64,000 nt of DNA, taken from assembly GCA_937773605.1 (NCBI GenBank), contig CALJVP010000003.1, forward strand, positions 1-64,000, given 5' to 3'. This stretch comes from an uncultured SAR86 cluster bacterium (GTDB lineage: Bacteria; Pseudomonadota; Gammaproteobacteria; Magnimaribacterales; Magnimaribacteraceae). Under the pieces are notes generated by a model. It was not told the DNA's origin. It was given only the letters and a program-made list of their open reading frames with translations, and ran no database searches. This document shows positions 51,862-60,434 of this stretch, one piece after another (within the stretch, counting starts at the first letter, position 1; each line of letters begins with the position of its first letter). The translations under genes and the position numbers were made by a program.

Positions 51862-52425
51862 TTGATTGAAGAAAGAATAGTTCTAATGATTGCTTATGTA
51901 GCTATAGCTCTTCTTCTATTGTATTTCTACTTTTTTTCTCAATTCTCTAAAGCAATTAAGATCTCAATAGTTCTGGTGGTAACAGTTTTTTATTTCCTTA
52001 CTTGGCAAGGCTTTGAAAGGGTTCTGGGTTGGCCCGCAGGGCTAGAAATGCCCAATGAATTTAGAGTTCTCTGGATTGCTTTGGAGGAACCTGACAAGAA
52101 TAATAATGAAACTGGTGAAATATATTTTTGGATAAGAGATCTAGATAAAGCTGGCCTTCCAATTAGCAGACCAAGGGCGTACTCAATAATTTGGTCTGAA
52201 GAAAATGCTAAAGCAGCCGAAGAGGCTTTAAATAAATTAGAAGAAGGAGAAATATTAAACGGAAGTATGAGCAGAAATGTTTTGACTGGAGATCAAGAGA
52301 AAGCAAAAGGAGAAGATTACGAAGACTCCGGCTCGCCTTCTGGCCAGCAAGGCGAGGAGCCTTCTTTTCAGTTTAAAGAAGTTGCCCCACCTAGCTTGCC
52401 TGCTAAGGGTCTTTTAAATAATTAA
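51862..52425 (+). CDS. Third membrane protein of the channel unit, unknown family
   Basis: 187 residues from TTG 51862. Two transmembrane helices lie at about 8-26 and 32-49. A small soluble domain (about 50-115, containing F-R-V-L-W-I-A-L-E-E-P and an acidic/amphipathic helix) follows. The C-terminal 60 residues are polar and low-complexity (G-E-D-Y-E-D-S-G-S-P-S-G) and end in V-A-P-P-S-L-P-A-K-G. I do not recognise it. Six bases separate it from the ExbD-like gene, and it is convergent with the PQQ dehydrogenase gene two bases away, so the unit ends here. A structural or regulatory part of the channel complex is inferred. Confidence 0.65.
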   Translation: MIEERIVLMIAYVAIALLLLYFYFFSQFSKAIKISIVLVVTVFYFLTWQGFERVLGWPAGLEMPNEFRVLWIALEEPDKNNNETGEIYFWIRDLDKAGLPISRPRAYSIIWSEENAKAAEEALNKLEEGEILNGSMSRNVLTGDQEKAKGEDYEDSGSPSGQQGEEPSFQFKEVAPPSLPAKGLLNN

Positions 52426-52427
52426 CT

Positions 52428-54659
52428 TTAGTCTTCTAAATCCAACCAAGTTAACCTTTCTTTTCCCGCTTCTATTTCTCCGGCAGCAACCAATCTATCT
52501 TGCTCAGCTCTAGCTTTAACATAGTTATGTATTAGCTGTGTATCCTCTTTAGTTAATACATCGCTAAAAGATGCCATTCCATTGCTAGATAAAATTCCAT
52601 CTAAAACAATTAGATCAAATCCATCATGAGAACCTTGTCCCATAAGCCTTAGATCAGGAATGACGCCTCCAGACCTGGCAACAAGACCATGGCAGCCGGC
52701 ACAAAAGTCATGGTATTGTATTTCTCCTTTCTTAAGATCTGAGTTACTTACTTGAGTGATATTTTGTTTAGGTATATCTCTAATTCTTAGATTTGGCTGT
52801 GGAAGTTCTTCCGAACCTTGAAGTTTGAAGACCAATAATCTTCCAGAATTGTTGTAGTTCAATGAAGCAGGTTTCACAACTGGATCTAATGGCTCACCAG
52901 AAAAAAGATCACCACCACCTGTACCCGTTAGGATAGATACGTATTGAACACCATCAATTTCATAGGTAATAGGGGGTGCTAACATAGAAGTATAAGTATT
53001 GAATTGCCAGAGCTGCTCCCCACTATCTTTATCATAAGCAGTAAACATACCTAAAGCGTCACCTTGAAAAACCACTCCACCTTCCGTTGCTATCACTCCT
53101 CCGTTCCAATAGTGAGGAATTTCTATAGACCAAGATTCCTCTCCTGTTAGAGGATTAAAAGCTTTTAGATAACCTTTTGGAGTAGGTTGGCTTTCTATAT
53201 TATCCAAAAAAAGCTGAGTGATTCTGCCAAACTCTAGTCCCAAATTCATTCTTCCAGGATTTCGTTTATATATCCCGGTTTTTTTGTATTCATCCGCAAT
53301 AGAGTAGATCAAAGGGTTGTCTTGAGCAGGAAGATAAACCATTCCTGACTTTTCATCGACTGACATTGCTTGCCAGTTATGAGCTCCCAAAGGACCTGGC
53401 AATACCCACTTAGCTTCTTCAGAATAGTCTAAATCTGGGTTTTCAACCGGTCTTCCAGTCTCTAAATCAACATGAGAGGCCCAAGTTACTGTAGCAAAAG
53501 GATGCGCTCTAAGTAACTTGCCATCACTTCTGTCAATGACATAAAAGAAACCATTTTTAGGTGCCTGTAAAAGAACTTTTCTATCTACGCCATCAATTTC
53601 CATATCTGCTAAAGCCATATCTTGAACGGCAGTGTAGTCCCAGTTATCTCCAGGCGTTGTTTGATAATGCCATTTGTACTGACCAGTATCTACGTCAAGG
53701 GCGACTATCGATGATAGGAATAAATTATCTCCTCCACCAGGTGACCTGATATCTCTCGTCCAGGGTGATCCATTACCAACTCCTAGATAAATATTATTAA
53801 AATCAGCATCATAGACAATTGAATTCCATACGGTTCCTCCTCCTCCAAATTCCCACCAATTACTTCCTTTCCAAGTATCAGCAGCCATTTCCATGGCAGG
53901 GTCTTCGAAGCCAAGACTTGGATCACCGGGAACGGTATAAAATCTCCAAATTTGTTCTCCAGTTTCGGAATCGTATGCAGTTACGTACCCTCTAACTCCA
54001 AATTCAGCTCCCCCATTTCCAATAAATACTTTCCCTTTTGCAACTCTTGGTGCTCCAGTGATTGTATAAAATCTTTCAGTATCATAGAGGGTATTAACTT
54101 CCCAAACCTTCTCCCCCGTTTCAGCATTTAGTGCAAATAAACGACCATCAAGACTTCCAAAATATACTTTACCGTTATAGACAGCCACCCCTCTATTAAC
54201 AACATCGCAACAAGCCCTTCTGGCAACTTCACCCGGGACTTCTGGATCAAAAGACCAGATTGTCTCTCCAGAAATAGCATCAATAGCGAAGACTTTACTC
54301 CAAGAACTAGTTAGAAACATTATTCCATCAACGACTATAGGCGTAGCTTCTTGTGCTCTGTTGGTTCCCATGTCTTTATACCAGGCCAATCCAAGCTCTG
54401 AAACAGTATCTTTATTGATCTGTTTTAATGGAGAGAATCTTTGTTCTTCAAAGGTCCTTCCATAAGCCAGCCAATTTCCAGGTTCGGATTCCGCCGACAT
54501 GATCCTTTCATCATCAATCAATCCTATCTCTGTTGATCCTAGAGAAATAGAGTCAGAGTTAATAGATTCATCGTCAGATTGACTGCAAGAACTCATTAAC
54601 AGAGAAAAAAGAACAGTTAAAGCAGTTAGCTTTACAGAGACAAGCATAGATTTAGTCAT
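52428..54659 (-). CDS. PQQ-dependent quinohaemoprotein alcohol dehydrogenase
   Basis: 743 residues. A lipoprotein signal peptide ends at Cys25 (L-M-S-S-C), so the enzyme is anchored in the periplasm. The eight-bladed propeller carries the vicinal Cys150-Cys151 pair (R-A-C-C-D) that contacts PQQ. A C-terminal cytochrome c domain has C-A-G-C-H at 653-657 and a later Met ligand near residue 695. This domain order is that of quinohaemoprotein ethanol/methanol-type dehydrogenases, which oxidise alcohols and pass electrons to cytochromes. No PQQ synthesis genes are in the window. Convergent with the channel unit. Confidence 0.93.
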   Translation of the reverse strand: MTKSMLVSVKLTALTVLFSLLMSSCSQSDDESINSDSISLGSTEIGLIDDERIMSAESEPGNWLAYGRTFEEQRFSPLKQINKDTVSELGLAWYKDMGTNRAQEATPIVVDGIMFLTSSWSKVFAIDAISGETIWSFDPEVPGEVARRACCDVVNRGVAVYNGKVYFGSLDGRLFALNAETGEKVWEVNTLYDTERFYTITGAPRVAKGKVFIGNGGAEFGVRGYVTAYDSETGEQIWRFYTVPGDPSLGFEDPAMEMAADTWKGSNWWEFGGGGTVWNSIVYDADFNNIYLGVGNGSPWTRDIRSPGGGDNLFLSSIVALDVDTGQYKWHYQTTPGDNWDYTAVQDMALADMEIDGVDRKVLLQAPKNGFFYVIDRSDGKLLRAHPFATVTWASHVDLETGRPVENPDLDYSEEAKWVLPGPLGAHNWQAMSVDEKSGMVYLPAQDNPLIYSIADEYKKTGIYKRNPGRMNLGLEFGRITQLFLDNIESQPTPKGYLKAFNPLTGEESWSIEIPHYWNGGVIATEGGVVFQGDALGMFTAYDKDSGEQLWQFNTYTSMLAPPITYEIDGVQYVSILTGTGGGDLFSGEPLDPVVKPASLNYNNSGRLLVFKLQGSEELPQPNLRIRDIPKQNITQVSNSDLKKGEIQYHDFCAGCHGLVARSGGVIPDLRLMGQGSHDGFDLIVLDGILSSNGMASFSDVLTKEDTQLIHNYVKARAEQDRLVAAGEIEAGKERLTWLDLED

Positions 54660-54765
54660 TAAATTCCCCTTTATTTTTCAATTACTCTAAAGGTTTTATA
54701 AATTAATTCAAATACGATTTTTTATCATGCTATATTGATAACTCTTTTATCCTGGGAAGGTAATA

Positions 54766-55290
54766 ATGAAAAAAAGTTTAGCAATTTTATGTGTGCTTCT
54801 GTCTATGTCGACATTTACCAAAGTCATTGATAATGTAAAAGACATCAGAGCTGAATGGGTTCCTTTTTCAGATCAAGTCATGGGTGGTATTTCTGAAGTT
54901 AATGTTTATGAGCTTCTAGAAGATGGAGTTTCTTTTTACCGACTGGAAGGAAATGTAAGCACAGAAAATAATGGAGGTTTTATTCAGTTAAGGGCAGGGG
55001 TGAATCTTAGAAATAAGAATATAGAAGGAATAAGAATTAAGGTAAGAGGAAATAACAATGAATACTACTTACACCTAAGATCTCCAAGAATGCTCCCGTG
55101 GAACTATTACACTGCAAAATTTTATGCCTCAGAAGAGTGGGTGGTTGTAGATTTACCTTTAAGCTCTTTTGAGTATTCAAGAGATACTTCAAAGAGTTTT
55201 AATTCTTCTAAAATACAGTCAATAGGCTTAGTGGCGTATGGAAAAGATTTTTTTGCTCAAGTTGATTTAGCTGAGGTTGAGCTTTATTAG
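54766..55290 (+). CDS. CIA30-family protein, exported
   Basis: 174 residues. A short signal peptide (M-K-K-S-L-A-I-L-C-V-L-L-S-M-S) is followed by W-V-P-F-S-D-Q-V-M-G-G-I-S-E and N-N-G-G-F-I-Q-L-R, the PF08547 beta-sandwich signature (complex I intermediate-associated protein 30 family). Bacterial versions have no proven role, and a direct complex I function is unlikely with a signal peptide. Divergent from the PQQ dehydrogenase gene with 106 bases between. Its stop overlaps the end of the convergent enoyl-CoA hydratase gene by four bases. Confidence 0.85.
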   Translation: MKKSLAILCVLLSMSTFTKVIDNVKDIRAEWVPFSDQVMGGISEVNVYELLEDGVSFYRLEGNVSTENNGGFIQLRAGVNLRNKNIEGIRIKVRGNNNEYYLHLRSPRMLPWNYYTAKFYASEEWVVVDLPLSSFEYSRDTSKSFNSSKIQSIGLVAYGKDFFAQVDLAEVELY

Positions 55291-56093
55291 GAAAGGTCTC
55301 TAAAATTTGGTTTTCTCTTGCCTACAAAGGCTGATACTCCTTCTTTAAACTCTTTTTTATCAAGAAGAACTTCTTGAGCATCCCTTTCGTAATCTAACTG
55401 TTCATTTAAAGAAGTTGAAAGAGCATTGTCATGAGCTTTCACTATGGCTTTGAGTCCATCAATAGGACCATTAGCTAATCTTTCTGCAATTTCTAAACTT
55501 TTAGAGAGCAAATCGTCGTCTTCAACAAAATCCCAAATCAGACCCCAATTTTTAGCTTGCTCTGCACTTATATCTTCTCCCAAAAGCCCCATTCCATTTG
55601 CTCTAGCCCTTCCTATTAAATTAGGTACAAACCAAGAAGAGCCAACATCTGAGATGATTCCAAGGTTGGGTCCAAAAACCAATTTAAACTTAGCTGATTT
55701 AGCTGCAATTACTATATCTCCAGACAAGGCAAGACCAACACCACCACCGGCTGCAATTCCATTGATTGCTGTCACAATAGGCTTGCCGGATTGAGTTATG
55801 GCTTTTACCAAAGGATTAAATGCAGTTTCCATATTTTTTCCAGCAGACTGACCGGCCGACAAGTTATCCTCATTTGGCCATCCGCCATCCACTAAATCTG
55901 CACCGGCACAAAAACCTCTTCCATTGCCAGTTAAGACTATTGATCTTACTTTTTCATCATCAATTGTTTCGTTGATAGTGTTTAATAAACCAACAATCAA
56001 GTCCCTATTCATTGCATTCAACACTTCTGGCCTATTAAGCCTTAACACCAACACTCCTGTTTCTAAAAGTTCTCTCTCAATCGCATTATTCAT
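55287..56093 (-). CDS. Enoyl-CoA hydratase/isomerase family protein
   Basis: 268 residues of crotonase fold. L-N-R-P-E-V-L-N-A-M near the start, G-R-G-F-C-A-G-A-D-L at about 57-66 (oxyanion hole) and A-A-G-G-G-V-G-L-A at about 111-119 are conserved. The second catalytic Glu region is not perfectly clear, so isomerase, hydratase or ring-hydrolysing chemistry are all possible. It lies beside an MFS carrier gene (16 bases apart) and opposite a class III CoA transferase gene, suggesting acyl-CoA catabolism. Confidence 0.9.
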   Translation of the reverse strand: MNNAIERELLETGVLVLRLNRPEVLNAMNRDLIVGLLNTINETIDDEKVRSIVLTGNGRGFCAGADLVDGGWPNEDNLSAGQSAGKNMETAFNPLVKAITQSGKPIVTAINGIAAGGGVGLALSGDIVIAAKSAKFKLVFGPNLGIISDVGSSWFVPNLIGRARANGMGLLGEDISAEQAKNWGLIWDFVEDDDLLSKSLEIAERLANGPIDGLKAIVKAHDNALSTSLNEQLDYERDAQEVLLDKKEFKEGVSAFVGKRKPNFRDLS

Positions 56094-56109
56094 AAAATTC
56101 TTATCTTAG

Positions 56110-57357
56110 TTAATCAAATTGTTTATCAGTACTGGCAAAGAGGAAATAAAAAATTCCTCCAAAGAAAGTTATACCAGCCACGACATAAAATACCATATCC
56201 CATGAATTAGTGGCATCAAGAATTATTCCTGTTGCGACTCCTCCAATCAAACCAGGTATTGCAGCTACCATATTGGTAATGCCCATCAACCTTCCTGTGT
56301 GTTTGGGGCCAATATCAGCATGATTCACGATAAAACCTCCCGCACTGAAACCACCGAAAACGTTTCCTAAACACATGATTGCTATAATTCCAGCAACACT
56401 TTCGAGCTCTGGAACAATACACAAACATATCCCACTTCCTCCGAATGCTATTGAATTACAAAGTTTTCTAACAGTAAGAAGGCGAATTCCTTTATTGGTT
56501 AAGTAGTCCGCAAAGTAACCACCAATATTAATAAATATGAAAGAAGCAATGTGAGGTAGCATAGCCAGAACGCCTACTGCTGCCATTGGCACACCTAGAC
56601 CGTCTTTTATAAATATAGGGAGCCATGATAAGAAAACAAACAAACTATAGTTGCTGCAGAAATGAGCAACGGTTATGGCCCATAAAGCACGATTTGATCT
56701 CCATTCGGAAAAAGGAAGAGCTTCAGCTATATCATTTGCAGGAGCATTTTCTGTAATAAATTTTAGTTCTTCTATTGAAATATTTTGATCGTCTTTTGGA
56801 GATGATTCGACCAATCTTTGCCAAAAAATATACCAGATAAAACCAAGCCCGCCATAAAGATAAAATGCCCATTGCCAACCCAGATTTAAAATGATGATAG
56901 GTGTTACAACTAGTCCAAATATTGTACCTATGGGTATGGCACTATTTGTTATAGCCACTGATCTTGCTCTCTCGCTAAATGGTATCCATCTAGCATATAA
57001 GCTATGCCAGGCCGGGAAGGTTATGCCTTCTCCTAAACCCATCCCTATTCTTGCAATAATTAGAGAGATCATTCCACCTAAGAAAGCCCATGGTGTTATC
57101 AAAGTGAATATAGACCAAACCACTAATCCAACTCCTAAAACAATCTTTGCTCCGATCCTATCTGAAAGTAATCCACCATAAATTTGAGTCACCATGTAAC
57201 CAATATAAAAACTTCCTAATATGATTCCTTTTTGAGTTTCTGACCATCCTGCTTCGGCACTCATAGGAATAATAGCCAACGAAATTACTACTCTATCTAT
57301 GTAGCAAATAAAAACTGCTGCCACAGTTAGAGCTATAACTTTAAATCTTTGAGGCAT
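56110..57357 (-). CDS. MFS transporter, anion:cation symporter (ACS)-like
   Basis: 415 residues, twelve helices. C-Y-I-D-R-V-V-I-S-L-A near helix 1 and G-G-L-L-S-D-R-I-G-A-K in the helix 2-3 loop are typical of the ACS/SLC17 group, which carries organic acids such as glucarate, phthalate or hexuronates. Probably expressed with the enoyl-CoA hydratase gene downstream of it, so it may import the acid that those enzymes degrade (inference). Divergent from the CoA transferase gene with 116 bases between. Confidence 0.9.
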   Translation of the reverse strand: MPQRFKVIALTVAAVFICYIDRVVISLAIIPMSAEAGWSETQKGIILGSFYIGYMVTQIYGGLLSDRIGAKIVLGVGLVVWSIFTLITPWAFLGGMISLIIARIGMGLGEGITFPAWHSLYARWIPFSERARSVAITNSAIPIGTIFGLVVTPIIILNLGWQWAFYLYGGLGFIWYIFWQRLVESSPKDDQNISIEELKFITENAPANDIAEALPFSEWRSNRALWAITVAHFCSNYSLFVFLSWLPIFIKDGLGVPMAAVGVLAMLPHIASFIFINIGGYFADYLTNKGIRLLTVRKLCNSIAFGGSGICLCIVPELESVAGIIAIMCLGNVFGGFSAGGFIVNHADIGPKHTGRLMGITNMVAAIPGLIGGVATGIILDATNSWDMVFYVVAGITFFGGIFYFLFASTDKQFD

Positions 57358-57473
57358 TTTAGGGACTCCTAATTATTAAGGTAGATTTACAAAGATAACT
57401 TTTCTTAAAAGAAATAACAATTTATTATCTTTTAATATGTTAACTTTATTTTCTTATTTAGTGAGGAGTCTTT

Positions 57474-58697
57474 TTGGAGAATAAATCAGATAAATTTTTA
57501 TTGGAAGGAATAAGAATTATAGATGCTGCAAGTTTTATTGCTGGGCCGTCTGCAGCAACCATTATGGGAGATTTTGGTGCCGAGGTTATAAAAATTGAAC
57601 CTCCGATGGGAGACAGTCTTAGAAATCTCATTACTAATGGACGCATGCCCGAAGGACCTGATGATTATTGCTGGCAGCTAACTTCTAGAAATAAGAAAAG
57701 CGTTTCTTTGGATTTAAAAAAAGACAGTGCCCATAAAATACTGATGGACCTGATCAATTCTGCTGATATTTTTATAACTAATATGCCTTTCCCAATTAGA
57801 AAGAAGTTAAAGATCACTGCAGAGGATATTTGCTCCAGTAATGAAAAGCTCATTTACGCCTCACTGACAGGTTATGGTGAAGTAGGTCCGGATGCTGACC
57901 GCACTGCATACGATTCCATGGCTTGGTGGGCTAGAAGTGGTTTAATGGATTTTGTAAGACCTTCTTCTAATGACAGTGTTGCTTGGTCAACTCCAGGCAT
58001 GGGAGATCATCCAACCGGAGTTGCTCTCTACGGAGCAATAATGACCGCACTTTACAGAAGGCAACAAACAGGTAAAGGAGGGGAGGTTTCGACCTCTTTA
58101 ATGGCTAATGGTGCATGGTCTAATGGAGTGTTTATTCAAGCTGCCTTAATGGACGTTGAGTTTCCTGATCGATCTGAACCATTACCAAGACACCCTTTTT
58201 ACGACTTTTATAAAACTAAAGATAAAAGGGAATTTGCCTTAGGACTAATTAATGCTGCTAGGGAATGGCCAAAATTAGCTCTTGCTATAGACCGTGAGGA
58301 CCTATTGACCGATGACAGATTTGTAGACGAAGAGATGCTAGAGAATTTAGATGACCTTAGAAAAGAATTAAGTTCAGTATTCTCAACTAAAACACTGAAT
58401 GAAATTAATGATCTTTTGAGGAATGCAGGAGTGACTTATGGAGTTCTTGGCAGAACAACAGACCATAAGAATGACATTCAGTTTCTTGAAACAGAAACAC
58501 TAGTTAAGTTGAAACATGAAGGGTTTGAAGACCTTCTCACAATCAATAGTCCAATAACAATCAAAGATGAGAAAAAGAAGGAGTCTTATAGAGCACCTAA
58601 AGTTGGTGAACACACAAGGGAGGTTTTGGATGAAATGGGAATTGATGAATCAACACAAGACAAACTTCATGAAGAAGGGGCTATATTTTGGTCTTGA
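57474..58697 (+). CDS. Class III (CaiB/BaiF) CoA transferase, TTG start
   Basis: 407 residues from TTG 57474 with GAGGAG at 57463-57468. The N-terminal I-D-A-A-S-F-I-A-G-P, D-F-G-A-E-V-I-K-I-E-P-P and S-R-N-K-K-S-V-S-L-D-L segments are standard for the family. The probable nucleophile is Asp147 in T-A-Y-D-S-M-A. These enzymes move CoA between organic acids; the pair of acids is unknown. Opposite an MFS carrier and enoyl-CoA hydratase, it likely activates the imported acid. An amidohydrolase gene follows. Confidence 0.92.
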   Translation: MENKSDKFLLEGIRIIDAASFIAGPSAATIMGDFGAEVIKIEPPMGDSLRNLITNGRMPEGPDDYCWQLTSRNKKSVSLDLKKDSAHKILMDLINSADIFITNMPFPIRKKLKITAEDICSSNEKLIYASLTGYGEVGPDADRTAYDSMAWWARSGLMDFVRPSSNDSVAWSTPGMGDHPTGVALYGAIMTALYRRQQTGKGGEVSTSLMANGAWSNGVFIQAALMDVEFPDRSEPLPRHPFYDFYKTKDKREFALGLINAAREWPKLALAIDREDLLTDDRFVDEEMLENLDDLRKELSSVFSTKTLNEINDLLRNAGVTYGVLGRTTDHKNDIQFLETETLVKLKHEGFEDLLTINSPITIKDEKKKESYRAPKVGEHTREVLDEMGIDESTQDKLHEEGAIFWS

Positions 58698-58710
58698 AAT
58701 ACTATAAAAA

Positions 58711-60390
58711 ATGATGAAACTAAGATTAATACCAATTCTTCTTATTGGTCTACTTTTTAATGCATGCAATAAACCTGTTGATTGCATTGAATCAGACACT
58801 CTTATATACAATACCAAGGTTTACACGGCTAATGACAGTAACCCAGAGGCAGAGTCAATTGCTATCAAGAATAAGAATATTATCTTTGTGGGTAGCAATG
58901 AAGAAGCTAAAGCATACAAATGTGGTGAAACATCTTTGTTGGATTTAAAAGGATCATTTGTTTATCCAGGGTTTATAGATTCCCACGTTCATGTAAAGGG
59001 AATCGGTTATAGGGAATTAAACTTGAACCTCCAAGGCATCAATTCGTTGAAAGAAATGCTAACTGTTGTAGAGATATACTCAAATTCAAAAGAGCCAGGT
59101 GACTGGATAGTGGGCCGTGGATGGATTGAAAAGAATTGGCCTGAAGCAAGATTTCCTACCATAGAAGAATTAGATAGATTCTCTAAAGACAGACCCGTAG
59201 TTTTAGAGAGAGCAGATGGACATGCTGTGATAGTAAATTCTTACGCATTAAATTTAGCTGGTATTGATTCTACTACTCAAGATCCTCAAGGAGGAGCGAT
59301 CAATAAAGATGTTAATGGCAATCCAACAGGCCTACTCGTTGATAAGGCTTCGTTATTGGTAGAGAAGTTAATACCAAAAAAATCGCTTCAACAAGATAAA
59401 AAGGCCTTAGAAATAGCGATAAATAACAGTGTAAAATTAGGTTGGACGCAGTTGCATGATGCAGGTTCACCTTATTCTGATTTTGAAATTCTAGAAGAGA
59501 TCAAATCAGAAGGTAATTTAAATACTCGAATCCAATTTTATGCCAGCGATGGTCCGGACGCATTAAGAATGCTTGAAGAAGGGGTCAAAATTGACCCTCT
59601 TCATATGCTTTCAGCAAGAGGAATTAAACTTTATGCTGACGGTGCTATAGGTTCAAGAGGGGCGGCTTTTTTAGAGAAATACCACGATTACGACACAAGC
59701 GGTTTTCTAATTTTTGAAAAAGAAAAGACCATGCCTAAGCTTATTGAAGCACTGAAGAAAGGAATACAAATAGAGACTCATGCAATTGGAGATAAAGGAA
59801 ATAAAATAACTTTGGATTGGTACGAAGAGGCTTTCAGTTTAGTTAGTAAGGAAGAAAGGCTAATAGAAGAACCAAGATGGAGAATTGAACATGCACAGAA
59901 TATTCAACCAGAAGATCAACTTAGGTATAAGGAAATGGATGTTATTGCTTCTATGCAGCCTTCCCATGCTATTGGGGACCTTCATTTCGCAGAAAAGAGA
60001 CTTGGTTTAGAAAGATTAAAGAATGCTTATGTGTGGAGAAGCTTGTTGGATCAAGGAGTGATAGTTGTTGGAGGTTCCGATGCTCCTGTAGAAATAGGTG
60101 ATCCTAGAATAGAATTTAAGGCAGCAATTGGAAGAAAGGATCTAAACGGTTTCCATGCAAAAGGTTGGCATCTCGAGGAGGCTGTTGCAAGACAAGATGC
60201 TCTTAAAATGTTTACGAAATGGGCATCCTACTCTGTTTTTGAAGAAGACATCAAAGGCACTATAGAGGTAGGAAAACTAGCTGACTTTACTATTTTTTCT
60301 AAAGATCTTATGACCATTCCTGAAGAAGATATCATGTCTTCAGAAGTTGAAATGACTATTGTTGGCGGTCAGATTGTTTATTCAAGATAA
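58711..60390 (+). CDS. Exported amidohydrolase (YtcJ/PF07969-like), lipoprotein
   Basis: 559 residues. A signal peptide ends in a lipobox (L-L-F-N-A-C, Cys19). The metal-binding motifs are D-S-H-V-H at about 90-94, I-K-L-Y-A-D-G-A with the Lys near residue 306, E-T-H-A-I-G-D near 352-358, E-H-A-Q-N, and G-S-D-A-P-V near 455. This is the amidohydrolase superfamily 3 form, which hydrolyses N-formyl, hydantoin-like or other amide substrates. Localisation to the periplasm or outer membrane suggests action on external substrates. A bidirectional terminator follows. Confidence 0.9.
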   Translation: MMKLRLIPILLIGLLFNACNKPVDCIESDTLIYNTKVYTANDSNPEAESIAIKNKNIIFVGSNEEAKAYKCGETSLLDLKGSFVYPGFIDSHVHVKGIGYRELNLNLQGINSLKEMLTVVEIYSNSKEPGDWIVGRGWIEKNWPEARFPTIEELDRFSKDRPVVLERADGHAVIVNSYALNLAGIDSTTQDPQGGAINKDVNGNPTGLLVDKASLLVEKLIPKKSLQQDKKALEIAINNSVKLGWTQLHDAGSPYSDFEILEEIKSEGNLNTRIQFYASDGPDALRMLEEGVKIDPLHMLSARGIKLYADGAIGSRGAAFLEKYHDYDTSGFLIFEKEKTMPKLIEALKKGIQIETHAIGDKGNKITLDWYEEAFSLVSKEERLIEEPRWRIEHAQNIQPEDQLRYKEMDVIASMQPSHAIGDLHFAEKRLGLERLKNAYVWRSLLDQGVIVVGGSDAPVEIGDPRIEFKAAIGRKDLNGFHAKGWHLEEAVARQDALKMFTKWASYSVFEEDIKGTIEVGKLADFTIFSKDLMTIPEEDIMSSEVEMTIVGGQIVYSR

Positions 60391-60420
60391 AAAAAAGGGC
60401 ACTTAAGAGTACCCTTTTTT
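60389..60420. terminator. Bidirectional terminator between convergent genes
   Basis: A hairpin GGGCACT/AGTACCC with one mismatch (60397-60414) has eight A residues on its left (60389-60396) and six T residues on its right (60415-60420). It can serve both the amidohydrolase gene and the minus-strand TonB receptor gene. Confidence 0.8.
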
Positions 60421-60434
60421 CTCATTAAGATTTC

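Noticed and set aside
50601-52425. Zorya-type phage defence
   Set aside because: The channel gene lacks the long ZorA tail, the partner lacks an OmpA-like ZorB domain, and no helicase/nuclease gene (ZorC, ZorD or ZorE) follows.
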